NCBI RefSeq assembly: GCF_037975245.1
Contig: NC_092576.1
Span: forward strand, 42,971,611-43,035,610
Direction of reading: 5' to 3'
From: Apostichopus japonicus
Taxonomy: Eukaryota > Echinodermata > Holothuroidea > Aspidochirotida > Stichopodidae
DNA: 64,000 nucleotides
Position numbers and translations under genes: made by a program. Positions 33,001 through 50,489 of this stretch are shown here, one piece after another. A model generated the notes under the pieces. The model saw only the letters and a list, made by a program, of their open reading frames with translations, was not told where the DNA came from and did not search any database. Positions within the stretch are counted from its first letter, which is position 1. Every line of letters begins with the position of its first letter.

Positions 33001-35042
33001 CTTTATACAGGGTTTCTTTAGTAGGCTTCCATTTGAAACAGGGAGAGTTGACGAGTCTGCTAAATACTTCATAATTGACGCACACTCGTTATTTGCTAAG
33101 CTATATTAGTAAGTGGTGAGTTCTTATTTCATACAGTACAACCTATGTATTTATATATAGTGTATGTATTTTTCCTTCTTACATAGGACAAAGTATGGGC
33201 AATTACCAAACGTTTCTCCACATTAAAATCAGTCCGGGCAAGTTCATCCAGAGCTGTCAGAAGTGGAACAGATGAAAGGGGCAAGTTTACATCATCTGGC
33301 AGTTCCTCCAAATCCAAATGGGAGGTCTTAAGGGATTGAATTAAATGGGAATTTGCAACTGTTTGGCGCTTCAGGTCCCTTACTTCAGCTTTTATTTCTG
33401 CCAAAATCATAAGGATCTTCTTCTGAGTTGCTGTTAAGAGACAAAATCAGAGAAAATTTCGTAAAAGCAACATCAGATGTTAAAAGTAGTCACTTTGAAG
33501 TGGAAGTGCAATGTGAGAATAGCAGACTGGTACTGTATATACATTGCATTCCCTGGCACAGAAGTACAGTAATTAAGAAAAAGAGAGAAATATTTAGCCT
33601 TAGTAAACAGTAACTGGAGTAATAGTTTGCATGGTTGCCACATTACCAGTCACCAAGGCTTGGTCAGCAGGTCAAAGAAATGTGCATTATAGCAGTACTT
33701 GAACCTTTACAAATGCAGATCATGTACAATGCTTTGTTTAAATTTACGGTACTACACACCATTAACAATCAAATCTGGGGTTGACATGGGAGATATGTTA
33801 CGACTGGACCCTGCTAGTGACTGGGTAGACCCGGTAGAGTGCCTTGCACTTATTGGTGATACGACAGCATCAGGAAAATTTTGCCTCTGTGATTGAGGAT
33901 TTATATTGGAGGTCAATGGCGTTGTGAGGGGAACCAATGGCTGAATCGGTGGAGGCAGGGTGAAATTCTCAGCTTCTTCTTCTGTGTCGTCAGAGGAAGA
34001 CACATACCGGCGATTTTGCCTATGAGTATGAAAAGGCAATAGACATTGAGTAAGTACATCACAGATATTCCTTTACCATAACATCCATGTTGAGAGTATT
34101 GTGTCTGATTTGAACATATGGGATTTTTATGTCCGATATGATTTAAGCTGATTATAGGTCAATTTAAATATGGAGCTAGAGTTCATAAAATATTACTGAA
34201 CTTTCTGAGTTTCATACTTGTTAAGTCAGTAAGGATGGCACTTTTGGTTTAAGTTGTTAGAGTGAGACTGTACTGTATGTTCACTGTCAGCATCTCTATG
34301 AGAAAGATCAGTGATGGTAATTTTGGAATGTACAGTATAACCTGCATTTATTTTTGTAGCAGTTTTGCTTGGTATATTTAAATCGAACATTAGCATATTT
34401 ATATATTGGACACTTACAACTTCCTGCGCTTTGATGGCCTCTCATCTTCATTTTCAGTAGCTAAGTCTGAAGTCTCCTCAGCCCTTGTCAATAAGATCAT
34501 TGCCCGTGCATAGGAACCTGAAGAAATGAAACAATTGAAAAAAATCTTGATAGTGGGCATTTGTGATGAACTAGTAAACTACTGTACACTATACAGTGGT
34601 ATGGTCCCATCTGTAACTGAAAGGTTTTAATCTCGTACAGAACACACATGTACAGAAAGATACACTTTTCTCAGTTTCAACATTTACGTCGTGGAGATTT
34701 ACAACACTATACAGTGAGATACTGTGGTCTTTGTAGCACCTTGATCCATCAAAGTAACCACAAAGCATAATGTTATTGAAAGAAACATTGTTATTGCAAA
34801 TCATTTTACACTTTCATTTGAATTGTGTTTACAATACCTGTTGTTGACAGAACCCGAATGGTATGTCTCGTCCAAGATGCTTGCGGGGCTTCCACTGACT
34901 TGACTGCCTTCTCAAACCTTGTAGAAGATTTATATGGTGGCCAGAAGCATTCTCTTTCGCCAGTTCTCCATTGCGATGGAATGACTCCTACACCGTCTTC
35001 ACCAGCAAAGGCAACAACCAAGAAAGTTTGAGTATCAGACAT
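30057..35042 (-). CDS. DUF4806-type protein, six exons, 369 aa
   Basis: Exons, all minus: 35042-34838, 34517-34418, 34019-33760, 33430-33207, 30957-30798 and 30217-30057. They total 1110 nt, with matching phases at all five junctions and no stop. Exon 1 (68 aa) starts MSDTQTFLVVAFAGEDGVGV and has ECFWPPYKSSTRFEKAVK, the N-terminal block that often accompanies DUF4806. Exon 2 ends in a basic patch (RPSKRRK). Exon 3 is acidic then Pro/Ser-rich. Exon 4 begins a coiled segment (ILAEIKAEVRDLKRQ) followed by LPDDVNLPLSS. Exon 5 carries VGGQILPVAVRRMLQELI and INWTGQGEKLAFKDL, the DUF4806 core. Exon 6 has AIRKNQPTSNSTAVEIQREF and ends in TAA. Donors are GTATTG, GTAAGT, GTGTGT, GTAATT and GTTCGT, the last being weak. 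The molecular role of DUF4806 is unknown. Intron 4 holds nested transposons. The gene follows the transposase by 54 bp and is probably its element partner. Confidence 0.78.
31475..32798. mobile_element. hAT element carrying a 138-bp tandem array
   Basis: Terminal inverted repeat CAGGGGCGTAGCG. Perfect 8-bp duplication TGTTTGAC (31467-31474 and 32799-32806). It interrupts the copy-2 element exactly within its GTTTGACCCC terminus. The 1324-bp body is mostly the 8-unit array. The last ~170 bp hold a TTTGCCGACAG region and poly-G/C next to the right end. No transposase. Confidence 0.9.
31521..32624. repeat. 8 x 138-bp tandem array with trimer order
   Basis: Units start at 31521, 31659, 31797, 31935, 32073, 32211, 32349 and 32487, exactly 138 bp apart. 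Each has GATTTGCCGACGGATCTGGA, GGGGGAGGGGTCTAAGG and GTCCTTAGATGCAATCTGG. Type A units read GGAAGTGG and AGGGGAGG. Type B units read GGAATTGG, with AGGGTAGG in two of the three. The order is A-B-A, A-B-A, A-B', a 414-bp higher-order period. Near identity points to recent amplification. Confidence 0.93.
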
Positions 35043-35075
35043 GCTGAAAGACAGTAATGATGATAATGAATAGCC
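35043..35075 (-). other. Splice acceptor before the DUF4806 ATG
   Basis: The minus strand reads a pyrimidine-rich ATTACTGTCTTTCAG and then C-ATG. The AG lies at 35045-35044, one base before the start codon. This implies a 5' leader exon further upstream, at or beyond the transposase gene. Confidence 0.6.
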
Positions 35076-35096
35076 ATGATCAGGTACGGTACAAAT

Positions 35097-37130
35097 TCAA
35101 AAATGGAGGAGTGGCACTACCACAAAGCTTTTCTTCCGAGGAATAAGGACATATTTTTCCAGGATACTTGAGATTGGAGCATACTCTAGTTTCCCACTGA
35201 GTAATTTGATCTTGAATATGCCAAGTTTGGTGGAATCCAGTGGATATGTGAAAAAATTTTCTTTGTGACAAAAGTTTTCATATAAGATGAACTTGCTGCC
35301 ATCGCTGACAAAGAAGTTTCTGGCAAGAACAATTTCTTCACCAATTTTAACACAGTTGTCCCCCATAGATATTTTGATAGTGCAATCTTGAAGGTTGAGT
35401 ACTTTGTATTGTGAGGAAGTTACCATGGTCTCAGGAATCTGTCCACCATTGTGGGGCTGCTCAAAAAGTTCTTTGCTTTTAGTAGGAAAAGCTACATGGT
35501 TTTCAGAAAGACGTCGAATAACTTGTTGTAAGGGGTAATTTGCATTCCTAACCATTCTTTTTATCTGTCCCAAATAACTTTCGAAAGGGAAACAGGATAC
35601 ATTGTCCAATGCACCATATTGTTGTACATCCTCTTTCAAATGCACAAGTCCATGTACATTGTATGTAATCATGTCATTGCCATAGAGAGTTGCATAGTGC
35701 TTGATGAAAGTAACAATTAACTGGTGACCAAGCTGAGAGTAACTGCTACAGTTGAATGGACTCAAATATATAAACATAGCAACAGATAAAAGCATGAAAT
35801 TTTCATAAAATGGCTTTGGAATGATTCTGTAAAGAACAACTGGACCGGTGTACAAAAGAAATTGCCGAAGCTCTGTGGCTTTCCACCGTTCAAACTCATT
35901 CAGAGATCGAGGTTGGCGAGCAAATTCACGTGGTAGAGCACCATTCAACGATTGCAATTTTGCAGAAATTTCTCTGATAAGTTGAGGGCTCTGTCTTGTC
36001 TTTAGTGGACCTTTCAACCAAAGCTTTACCAGTCTGCGTGTCACTCCCAAACATACTAGGTGCATGTAGTCTAAAGGGAAGTTGGATACCATACCCAATG
36101 AAAGTTGGGATAGTGGAGTTTCCCCTAGATGATGATTTTCATCTAGCATATTTCTAAATGACTGGTCAGTGCGATGATCTGCTTCTGTTTCTGGGAAAGT
36201 TACTTTGTTGATGTACACGCCTCTCTGAACACATCTTTCACAGCCGGAGTAGCCACTATGACCCTTGATGTTTTTGACCATGGCTCTTGCAGGGGCATCA
36301 CATATGACTGCTGTCATAACCACTGTAAGCTTTTCTCCCTGAACTTGAATACCATTTTGCTCAACATTTTGGTAGTCTGCTACAAATTCATTCAAAAATT
36401 CCAAATCAGTTGGTTTCCTTTTCCCATAGTACAAGCCAATCACAAAAGGACACTTTCTCTCACATGCAGTGATCATACCTAATATGGGCCAAAACTGCGA
36501 GTTTGAGCTTTTGAATAGAGGTAAACCATCAATGTTTACATGCAACGTTATTGTTTTGTATTTACTACTTAGGGACTTTTGTCTTGAGTTCAGAATAGAG
36601 GTAATTCCATTCTCAATTCCAACATGGTAATATTCACCTCCTGAGACAATTGTTGTGTCCACTTTGGTTTGCGTGCCTAGTAAAGTTCTAGGGTCTTTTG
36701 GAAGGTCAGGATGGTCATTTTGCAGAATGACAAGGAGCTCAGAGAGTGAAGCATGAGAAATATTATACTTTGAGGCCCATTGCCCAAGCTCAATTTTCAG
36801 TGTGGAATTTATTTCATCACTTCCATCAATTTCACCATCTGAGTCAGAATATAGTTCATCAACATCTGAGTGAAAGGTCTGGAACAAATCACTGTCAACA
36901 CCATCAGCAACATCATTTTCAGACAACTGTTCCAGTTGGTGCAACTGCTGCAGTTGGCTCCTTTTTTCCTTGATATGTAAAGATTTATCATTGTCCTTCC
37001 TGGTGTTATCTATTGGTCCAGAGAAATTATTTTGCCCGCAAGATTCATCTGATATTGTTTGTATGTAGTTTAACACTTCATCATTGATTTTTCTTCTCTT
37101 GGTGCGATATGATTGTGGACCATGATCCAT
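35097..37130 (-). CDS. EnSpm/CACTA-like DDE transposase, 677 aa
   Basis: This is an intact single-exon ORF. A basic N-terminus (SYRTKRRKIND) is followed by a Gln/Leu-rich and an acidic stretch (residues about 58-108) and then the catalytic core. Candidate catalytic acids lie in HVNIDGLPLFKSSNSQFWPI (Asp201), ICDAPARAMVKNIKGHSGY (Asp278) and FPLDYMHLVCLGVTRR (Asp354). A CERC zinc-knuckle-like pair is at 297-300. These blocks are those of animal Transposase_21/EnSpm-like proteins, which cut and paste CACTA-type DNA transposons. No stop or frameshift interrupts it, so it may be recently active or under constraint. The start ATG at 37130 is chosen because the basic motif follows directly. The DUF4806 gene starts 54 bp after its stop. 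I could not find the element's CACTA-type ends. Confidence 0.85.
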   Translation of the reverse strand: MDHGPQSYRTKRRKINDEVLNYIQTISDESCGQNNFSGPIDNTRKDNDKSLHIKEKRSQLQQLHQLEQLSENDVADGVDSDLFQTFHSDVDELYSDSDGEIDGSDEINSTLKIELGQWASKYNISHASLSELLVILQNDHPDLPKDPRTLLGTQTKVDTTIVSGGEYYHVGIENGITSILNSRQKSLSSKYKTITLHVNIDGLPLFKSSNSQFWPILGMITACERKCPFVIGLYYGKRKPTDLEFLNEFVADYQNVEQNGIQVQGEKLTVVMTAVICDAPARAMVKNIKGHSGYSGCERCVQRGVYINKVTFPETEADHRTDQSFRNMLDENHHLGETPLSQLSLGMVSNFPLDYMHLVCLGVTRRLVKLWLKGPLKTRQSPQLIREISAKLQSLNGALPREFARQPRSLNEFERWKATELRQFLLYTGPVVLYRIIPKPFYENFMLLSVAMFIYLSPFNCSSYSQLGHQLIVTFIKHYATLYGNDMITYNVHGLVHLKEDVQQYGALDNVSCFPFESYLGQIKRMVRNANYPLQQVIRRLSENHVAFPTKSKELFEQPHNGGQIPETMVTSSQYKVLNLQDCTIKISMGDNCVKIGEEIVLARNFFVSDGSKFILYENFCHKENFFTYPLDSTKLGIFKIKLLSGKLEYAPISSILEKYVLIPRKKSFVVVPLLHF

Positions 37131-39088
37131 GATGAGCTATCAGGGAGATAAACCAAGTTTGGAACAGTTACAGTACATACAGTATAGATTAGGTGGTGAA
37201 TGTTTAGTTTAGTTTTGTAGAAAAAAGGATCAGGAAGGACAATTAAGTCCCCATCAAAGACCCTATTGGAGAGAAGGAACCGATACACAAAAAGGGACAC
37301 CTGATTACAATGCTTAAAATGATTGTGTGAAGTTGTTTCAAAAATTTGCCTTGTTTCTGTATTACTTGTTGAAAACCAAATCCCAATTGCAAATTGTTCA
37401 CCAGTATCCTTCAGTCTATTAGATAAGTAATAAGTGTAATGCATCATATATGTATTTATACCATGTCCATTTAAATAAGCCTTTCTTCACTATTTTAGCT
37501 TCTTTATCTTATGGTTTCGAATGTTAAAATGTATATTTTAGTAACAGAAATTCAGTTAGCATTTGTTGATTGCCAAATTATTCGTTAAATAAAGGGGAGT
37601 TTTAACTTTACAACCTTTGCAAGCAATATTGTTTCTATGAATGTTATTTTTCAAGGTGTGAGTGCAGGAGGGAACTTTTCACATTAAGGCAAGTCCCATT
37701 CCACAGTCAAGGGTGGCTGAAAGCGGCTACAAATTACAACCCTTAAACGGGAAAGTCCTACTTCTAGAAGGAAAATATGGTGTATGCCTTTTAGGCAGTT
37801 TGTCCCAATTCTTTTTGAAAAAAATGAACTGTGCTCAGTTGGCTGCCTAGATTTTTTCATATGTATATATATCTGCATTTTTGGTGAAACACTTCAACGT
37901 AGAACATTACTACAGTTTTAGCACATTCACTTGTGTTGAACTGTTTACAGTCAGTTCACGTACTGAGCCCAATAAGTAAAAATAGATGACCATATTTTGG
38001 ACTATAGCATAACTCGTTTCAACATAGATTACGAATCCAATGGTTCGTTTGACAGAAATGTAGCCGAAATATCGAAGCGTGCTCTGGTCAGTTCCATTTC
38101 TTTTCAAAGCAGATCGCATTTTGCACGTACCTTGCGTGCATCTCCCACATTGACGTACTTCAGTGTTGTGCTGGTACTGTGTTAGGCCAGTTTAAAGGTT
38201 ATTTTTTTTACCGAGAACAGTAGTGAATTTTGCATAATCTGTGATACATTCAAACATGCGAGTACGCATTTCGGTTTGACATAGATTAGGCGTACTGAAA
38301 GGATACAGTCTACATACGTTGTGTATCGCATGTAGTAACTTTCCTGCTTAAATCAGCGAGTCAAGCTGAATTATTCTAGTTCACGTTGGGCCTCTAAAGT
38401 CTGGCTAGGCTTTTGTACGCGATCAGATTTATGTTTAGATTTATGTTACACAGTTAGTAGGCCTAACGTGTCTAAGCTAGAGACAAACACACGGTCAAAT
38501 AAGCTCGTGAGTTTAGGCCTTATATCAATGGGTTATTAATAGGCAGCATTTTCAGTGGTATACAGCTATTCACGACGAGTATGTACCATACCCTGTCGAG
38601 AACTTTGACATGAATTTTAGCCTAGGCTTTAGACTAGGTAAGGCACTTTTAATCGATCCTGTGTAGGCTATTTAATAATATGTGGTAGGTCTAGCAGCAA
38701 GTACAGTAGGCCTAGTTGTTGTACTAGTCCTATTATTCTAGCCTTTGTAGTTCAAAGGCTATAGAATAGAACTAGTATTACCACTGTAGTCCTATGTACA
38801 ATACTTGCAAAAGTTGTATCATATTATTCAAAAGTTATATAAAGCTGGGGTTGGAGAAACCCAACTCTAGTTTGAATGGCCTAGAGTTATTGTACAATGC
38901 GCTCGATTTGTTTATTAGTTAGTATTATGAGTGTATATTAATTGGTATATACTGTACATGGAAAGAATGCTAGGAAGTAACAATCATGTCAGTATCATTA
39001 TGTAGCCTAGGCAAAATATACAAAGTATTCTTATTGGAAGAAAAACGAGCAAATAATGCTGGGTAGGCCTATAGTACAGTAATACAAA
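37131..39088. other. Upstream flank of the transposase, no gene recognised
   Basis: Minus-strand ORF 37447-37070 overlaps the transposase start and has no recognisable motif, so it is likely leader sequence. GGCCTA/TAGGCC words are frequent from 38460 on. No element ends were identified. Confidence 0.4.
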
Positions 39089-39318
39089 GTGGCTATTCTT
39101 ACGACTAGTTGTAAGAATAATTTATAAATGCGCAGTTGCTTTAACATGGCTATTTTTACAAAAGGAGTACTATTTTTACAACTAGGAGTAACAATTTCCG
39201 GTTAGGGTTACCCCTACTACATGCGCAGTTGCTTTATTTACTTTACTGTGTTTGAATTCGCCAATGTCGTAAGAATAGTTTATAAATAATTGTTACGACT
39301 AGTCGTAAGAATAGCCAC
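39089..39318. mobile_element. 230-bp MITE-like inverted repeat
   Basis: GTGGCTATTCTTACGACTAG at the left recurs inverted at the right. Pairing continues to about 40 bp (through TAATTTATAAA) with a few mismatches. The spacer contains a GCGCAGTTGCTTTA motif twice. Target duplication unclear. Confidence 0.65.
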
Positions 39319-39998
39319 GGCCATAGTTATATGTCATTGTTATTAGTATTATTGTTATGCAAGGCTGAAATTTGTTCAGATACCCAATCATGTCTATGCA
39401 GTAGGTAGGCAAGGCCTAGTAATAGGATGTTATATTCACCATATGCTGCTTTAAGTCTGAACATACTTCAAGTTTTTAAGAATTAATTTCTCAGGCTGAA
39501 ACCTGTTTCATTGCACATGTAAGTTGTAATGCTGTACTGCTACTAATAATTGCTCAAAATTAAAATGGGCCCTGTACCCCTTACTGGTAGCCCTGGTCCA
39601 GGTGTACTCTAGTATAATTATACTGTCATCGGTTAGATGGGGAAGATCTATTTTCATGGTATTTATGTAGCTATAGGCTATGCCCTAAATGACTAGGTCT
39701 GACCTAACCCAGGTTTGGCTAAGCAATATATATAAAGTCCAAGTTATATGCATTATAAAGCAAAGGATGTGCTAGTATAGTTAGAAGCCTGTGGTTGGTA
39801 AGTAGGCTATCAAAATTAAACATATCATATATAAAATTGAATTAAATAGCCTTTGCTACACCAGCATAAATATGCTTTATGCTAGGAATCAAGATGTATT
39901 GATACTTAAAAATTTGGTAAAATTACTTGGCTCATTATTGGGGATTTGTCTTGAGTATGGACCCATGTGCTACCCGCAGAGGGTGGACATCGTGTTAG

Positions 39999-40560
39999 GC
40001 TAGGCCATTTATGTTGGAAACTGGAGTGTCCATTAAAATATCATGGACTCATTTAATACTTCAAGATTGAGTATGAACAATGCCAATTCTAGGCTTAGAA
40101 ATTAAAAAAATTAGACTTCCATAGGCCTAACAACAACTTAAAATCAAGGAACATAAACATCAGGATTTCTTTGTGGGCGATATTGCAGGCCACATATATT
40201 GGAAACTGGAGTTTTCATAAAAAAGTATCATGGATTCATTTAATAAATCAACATTGAGTATGAACGATGCCAATTCTAGGCCTAACATTTAAAAGAAATT
40301 AGATTTTCATACCTAGGCCTAACAACAATTTAAAATCAAAGGAAAATAAACATCAGGATTTCTTTGTAGGCCATATTGTAGGCCATATATTTGGAAACTG
40401 GAGTATTCATAAAAATATCATTGACTCATTTAATACTTCAAGATTGAGTTTGAAAGATGCCAATTGTAGCAAGTAAAAATTAGACCCATTGGCAACATTT
40501 AATTTAAATTCAAAGGAACATAAACATCAGGATTTTTTTGTATGCCAATGCCTAGCCTCT
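39999..40560. repeat. ~188-bp tandem repeat, three copies
   Basis: TTGGAAACTGGAGT recurs near 40014, 40199 and 40389 (TTTGG variant in the last). Each is followed by TCATTTAATA, GATGCCAATTCTAGG-like and AACATAAACATCAGGATTTC. The third copy is the most diverged. Confidence 0.8.
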
Positions 40561-41429
40561 GAGAATATTATAAAAATATCAGCTGTTTTAACTTAATATT
40601 GCTACTGCTTGGCTAATTTTTATTGCAATTCTCTAAAATAATATGTGCTTCACCTTCAATCTTGAGGAAAAGAATACTTAAAAATGCTCCAAATTTTGCT
40701 GTACAAATTTTCGTTGATGCATATACACACCTACTGTCTGACCCTGACCTATAAATAAGACCAGCGATGAAGTCTAGATGCCATGTGTACATGTGAATTA
40801 TAATTAACTTTTTTTTCTGCTGGGAATTTCATTGATCTCCTATATTTCTTTGCTAAATTTGGTAAACATTTTTAAAAATGTAGGCCTAGTACTAATTTTA
40901 GTAAGCCTGCAGTAGGGGCCCTCAGTACTACTATAGTGGTACTAAACATGTACACAATTTTTCTGGCCGTTCCCGATAAGACTAAGCTCCCGTTTGCCAC
41001 TGTAAATGCACATTTTTTAACAGGTAGAAAGTTCTTTTTTTTCTATATTTTTATTTGACATTTGGAAGAAATTTGAACAGCTATTACTCTTTATCAATTA
41101 AGCAGCCAATCCCACCAAATCAACTCATTAAGTTCTTTATTAAGGAATAACAACAATTGACACGACTTACCTCATTCTGTTTCGTTAGCTTGAATGATCA
41201 ACTTTCCGACTTTTCTTGCACTTCATAACTTGGCGCTTTTTCTCTTTTCTCCCTTATGCGCATGCACAATGCTATAGCCGCGCCCACATTGCCACTACTT
41301 CTGGCATGAGCGCATGCGTCGAAACGAATATCGTCTGGTTCACTTTCCTTGTGTTCTGGTTCGATGACGGATAGCAACGTCTCACGTAGGCTTCAAGTAT
41401 ACGTGATCGACGGCAAACGCGTATGGGAA
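40561..41429. other. No gene recognised
   Basis: The T-rich tract near 41030-41055 and the GCGCATGC-rich segment near 41258-41320 could be promoter-like, but nothing can be supported. Confidence 0.35.
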
Positions 41430-42427
<998 letters not shown>

Positions 42428-42662
42428 GCCATATACACGCGGCGCCGATGCAGCTTTACTGGATCGGAACGGCCGGTGTTATATTCATATATTTAACATT
42501 TGCAGTGAATTAACACGTAATCCATAAGTCCAAGCGGATCTGTTATTAGGATTATATAGAACGATAATCTGACGGCAAATTTAATTTGCTTATCTATTAC
42601 CGATAAATTTCCAGCTTACGATATGAACAGGTCACTCAAAACGGCTTAAATACGTAAAGTAA

Positions 42663-43054
42663 GCGATATCGGCATGACGCCTCCGGCTCCCCGGCGGTAT
42701 GCCGCTTACTTGCCGCCGGTGGCATCTCGGCCTTCATCCGCCGGCGGTAAACCGCTCCTTTACCGCGGGCGGCTTGCCGCCTGCTCACCGCCGTCGGCCC
42801 GCCGGGGGTAAACCGCTCCTTTACCGAGGGCGGCTTGCCGCCTGCTCACCGCCGTCGGCCCGCCGGGGGTAAACCGCTCCTTTACCGAGGGCGGCTTGCC
42901 GCCTGCTCACCGCCGTCGGCCCGCCGGCGGCAGGCCGACGTCGGCAAGCCGCATGTTAGCCGACGTCGGCCCACCGGCGGGTATTAAGCGGTTTGCCGCT
43001 GCCGATATGCCGCTGGTATGCCGCCGGCGGCCCGACGTCGGCTTGCTGGCTGGG
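42663..43054. mobile_element. GC-rich foldback-type repeat B
   Basis: The GC-rich ~390-bp block contains about three tandem 61-bp units (GTAAACCGCTCCTTTACCG, GGCGGCTTGCCGCCTGCTCA) and many short palindromes. It ends CCGACGTCGGCTTGCTGGCT, which inverted resembles the start of repeat A at 28399. The left border is approximate. Confidence 0.6.
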
Positions 43055-43323
43055 TATCGATCGTCTTAAATCCGAAAATAGACTAATTTTCCGACTTGGC
43101 ACCTTATCCCCTTATGGTTTAAACTCTAAATTCGATTTGTTGTAAGTCCTTTTACCCTGCTACTTTTCGCTTCTTTCATGTGTGTGCATTGGACCATTTT
43201 ATCTTTCTTCGTTCGCTGTTTACAGTTTTAGTAGTCTTTTTGCTCACTTTGTTAAAGGGTTTATACCCGAAACGTCGTGTTTCTTTTTTTTATCATTAGC
43301 ACTAGCAAATTTTACTATTTTTC

Positions 43324-45263
<1,940 letters not shown>

Positions 45264-46760
45264 TTGTTAAAAAAATATGACAGCCCAATTGGACACAGGG
45301 TAAATTTATTTAGTATAATACGCCTGTGTGTTGTGCCCAGAAAAAAACATCAAAAACAAACGAAAAGGAAGGTGAAATTAGAGAGGGACCTGTCGAGGGA
45401 ATATATCAGCGCATTAAAAATTATGAAGAGTTCAACTGACTGGGATATGTTCGGACAGCCATGATGAACGGACATAAGTAACCTATGACTACATTAAATT
45501 CGTCAGCGATTTACGTGTACCTAAGAAATTGACATCTGCATCTAAAATGATGACGCGTTTCAACAGATAAAAGGATAAATACTTTTAATGAAGGAAAAGA
45601 AAATGGCAAATGATTCAAGGGAAAAAGCTAAGAGGAACTGGATACAAAGTGAAATCAACAAACGTGTTCACAAAGACAGAAGTGAGCTCTTAAGCGTTAT
45701 TAGATAAAACTCTAACAGCTTATGGGACTTAATCAAGACAACTCGAGAACCTGAAGATGAAGAAACCATTTTTACTTCTAAGGAACTCGGTGGGCGACTT
45801 AGCCATAATTTTAGACGTTTCCATTCAACAGTTATAAAAGATGTAATAATACACATACCTGATCGGTTGGCCGAACGTCCTATGGTTAAAGAGAACTAAG
45901 TTGGAAGACAATTTAATATAGTCAGAAAAGGTGTTTCATCGGGCTATGGCCAAGTTCCTTGGTGGGTTTTTTAAGTTTTTCTGATGAACTAGCTGGAATT
46001 TTTTCACTTAGTTTTAACGAACGTTTGAACCAATGTCACATACCCAACTTCTGGAAGAATGCCGTCACAACGCCAATACCTAAGTTAAAATACCTACCTC
46101 GGTTAATGACTTCAGATCCATAGATCTTCCCAGCATGAGCTATAAATATATGCAGAATATTTTATTGCCATATTTGACAATGTCATCGATACACATGGTG
46201 ACCAATGAAAATTTGCTAATATGAAGTTGTTTTCCTGTATGGATGCCGTTCGCACAATTGTCTATCATATTGTTCTCACTCTAAATATGAAGCATAATCA
46301 TATTCAGTGTTCTTTTTTTTTCTCCAGTGTTTTAATACCGTACAACCTAATCAGTTACTTCATGATTTAAAATATCTTTGTTTAATATCCCTGGATTAAG
46401 CACTGGCTGGCTGATTTCATGGAAGAGTGGTCAGGGCAAATTAAATTGAAAAAAAAACGGTTTTTACAACAAATCTAAAATCAGCGTTGGGGTCCCAAGG
46501 ACGGTCCATCATCAGTACTGTTATTTACAGTTTACAATGACGAAATAAGAAAATCCAATTTGATGTCATCAAATATGCAGAAGACACAGCAATCTCTGTT
46601 AGATTATATAAATCGTCACATAATGTGGATCAAATCAATTACGAAACTGTGGTATCTCATGTTGTTACTGTCTGTGAAAACAAAACAAACTTACTTCTGA
46701 ACCTTTAGAAATTTCAAGACATGATTGAAAAATGCTAGTATTAAACATTACAGCCTACTC
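45264..46760 (+). pseudogene. Non-LTR retrotransposon (LINE) reverse-transcriptase relic
   Basis: Scattered frames carry LINE-like pieces in the correct order. A basic EKAKRNWIQ-like lead-in at about 45630 is followed by LWDLIKTTREPEDEETIFTS (45720). Next comes FSLSFNERLNQCHIPNFWKN with AVTTPIPKLKYL (46004-46100), the fingers/palm block. Finally DVIKYAEDTAISVRLYKSS (46560-46616) is the polymerase box, with YAED for the usual YADD. Several stops and frame changes make it dead. No 5' or 3' end or poly(A) tail was recognised. Confidence 0.65.
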
Positions 46761-50122
<3,362 letters not shown>

Positions 50123-50489
50123 CTATGGATCCTACCGTAGGTCGACAGTTACATTGACTTACACACTAAATTTAATCTAACCCTAACCCTGAACCGACCC
50201 TAACCAAAACTTTTAAATGTACGTTTTAGAGGACGGAGAACATTATACAGCTATTAGCGACAATAAAAAAGTGTCTTAAAATGGTACTGAAAACATTAGG
50301 TCGACACTGAAATGTCGACCTAGGGTACACTGTTGACCCAAGGTACACTTTTTTACCATAAACTCGCGATAAACAACTTTAACTCTGAACGGTATAAGTT
50401 CTGTACCATATTGCTACTTTGTTAGAAATTCACCGATCCTGAACTTGATCTAACTGGAAAGGAACCGACTATTACATTGTACTGTAGTT

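Larger units (their letters stand above)
31453..33059. mobile_element. Inverted-repeat DNA transposon, copy 2 (in intron 4)
   Basis: The left end CAGACCTGTCAACCTGTTTG and the inverted right end CAGACTCGTCAACTCTCCC match the two termini of the copy at 2336-3781, in opposite orientation. The direct repeat CTAAAT flanks (31447-31452 and 33060-33065). Without the inserted hAT element it is only about 275 bp, so it is an internally deleted derivative. Its 32807-33050 portion closely matches 3520-3775 inverted. It lies wholly in intron 4 of the DUF4806 gene. Confidence 0.75.

Noticed and set aside
37070..37447. 125-aa minus-strand ORF overlapping the transposase start
   Set aside because: Different frame from the transposase and no recognisable motif. 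Probably leader sequence.
50177..50206. Interstitial telomere repeat (CTAACCCTAACCCT)
   Set aside because: Only about two perfect TAACCC units plus degenerate copies, too short to call telomeric.
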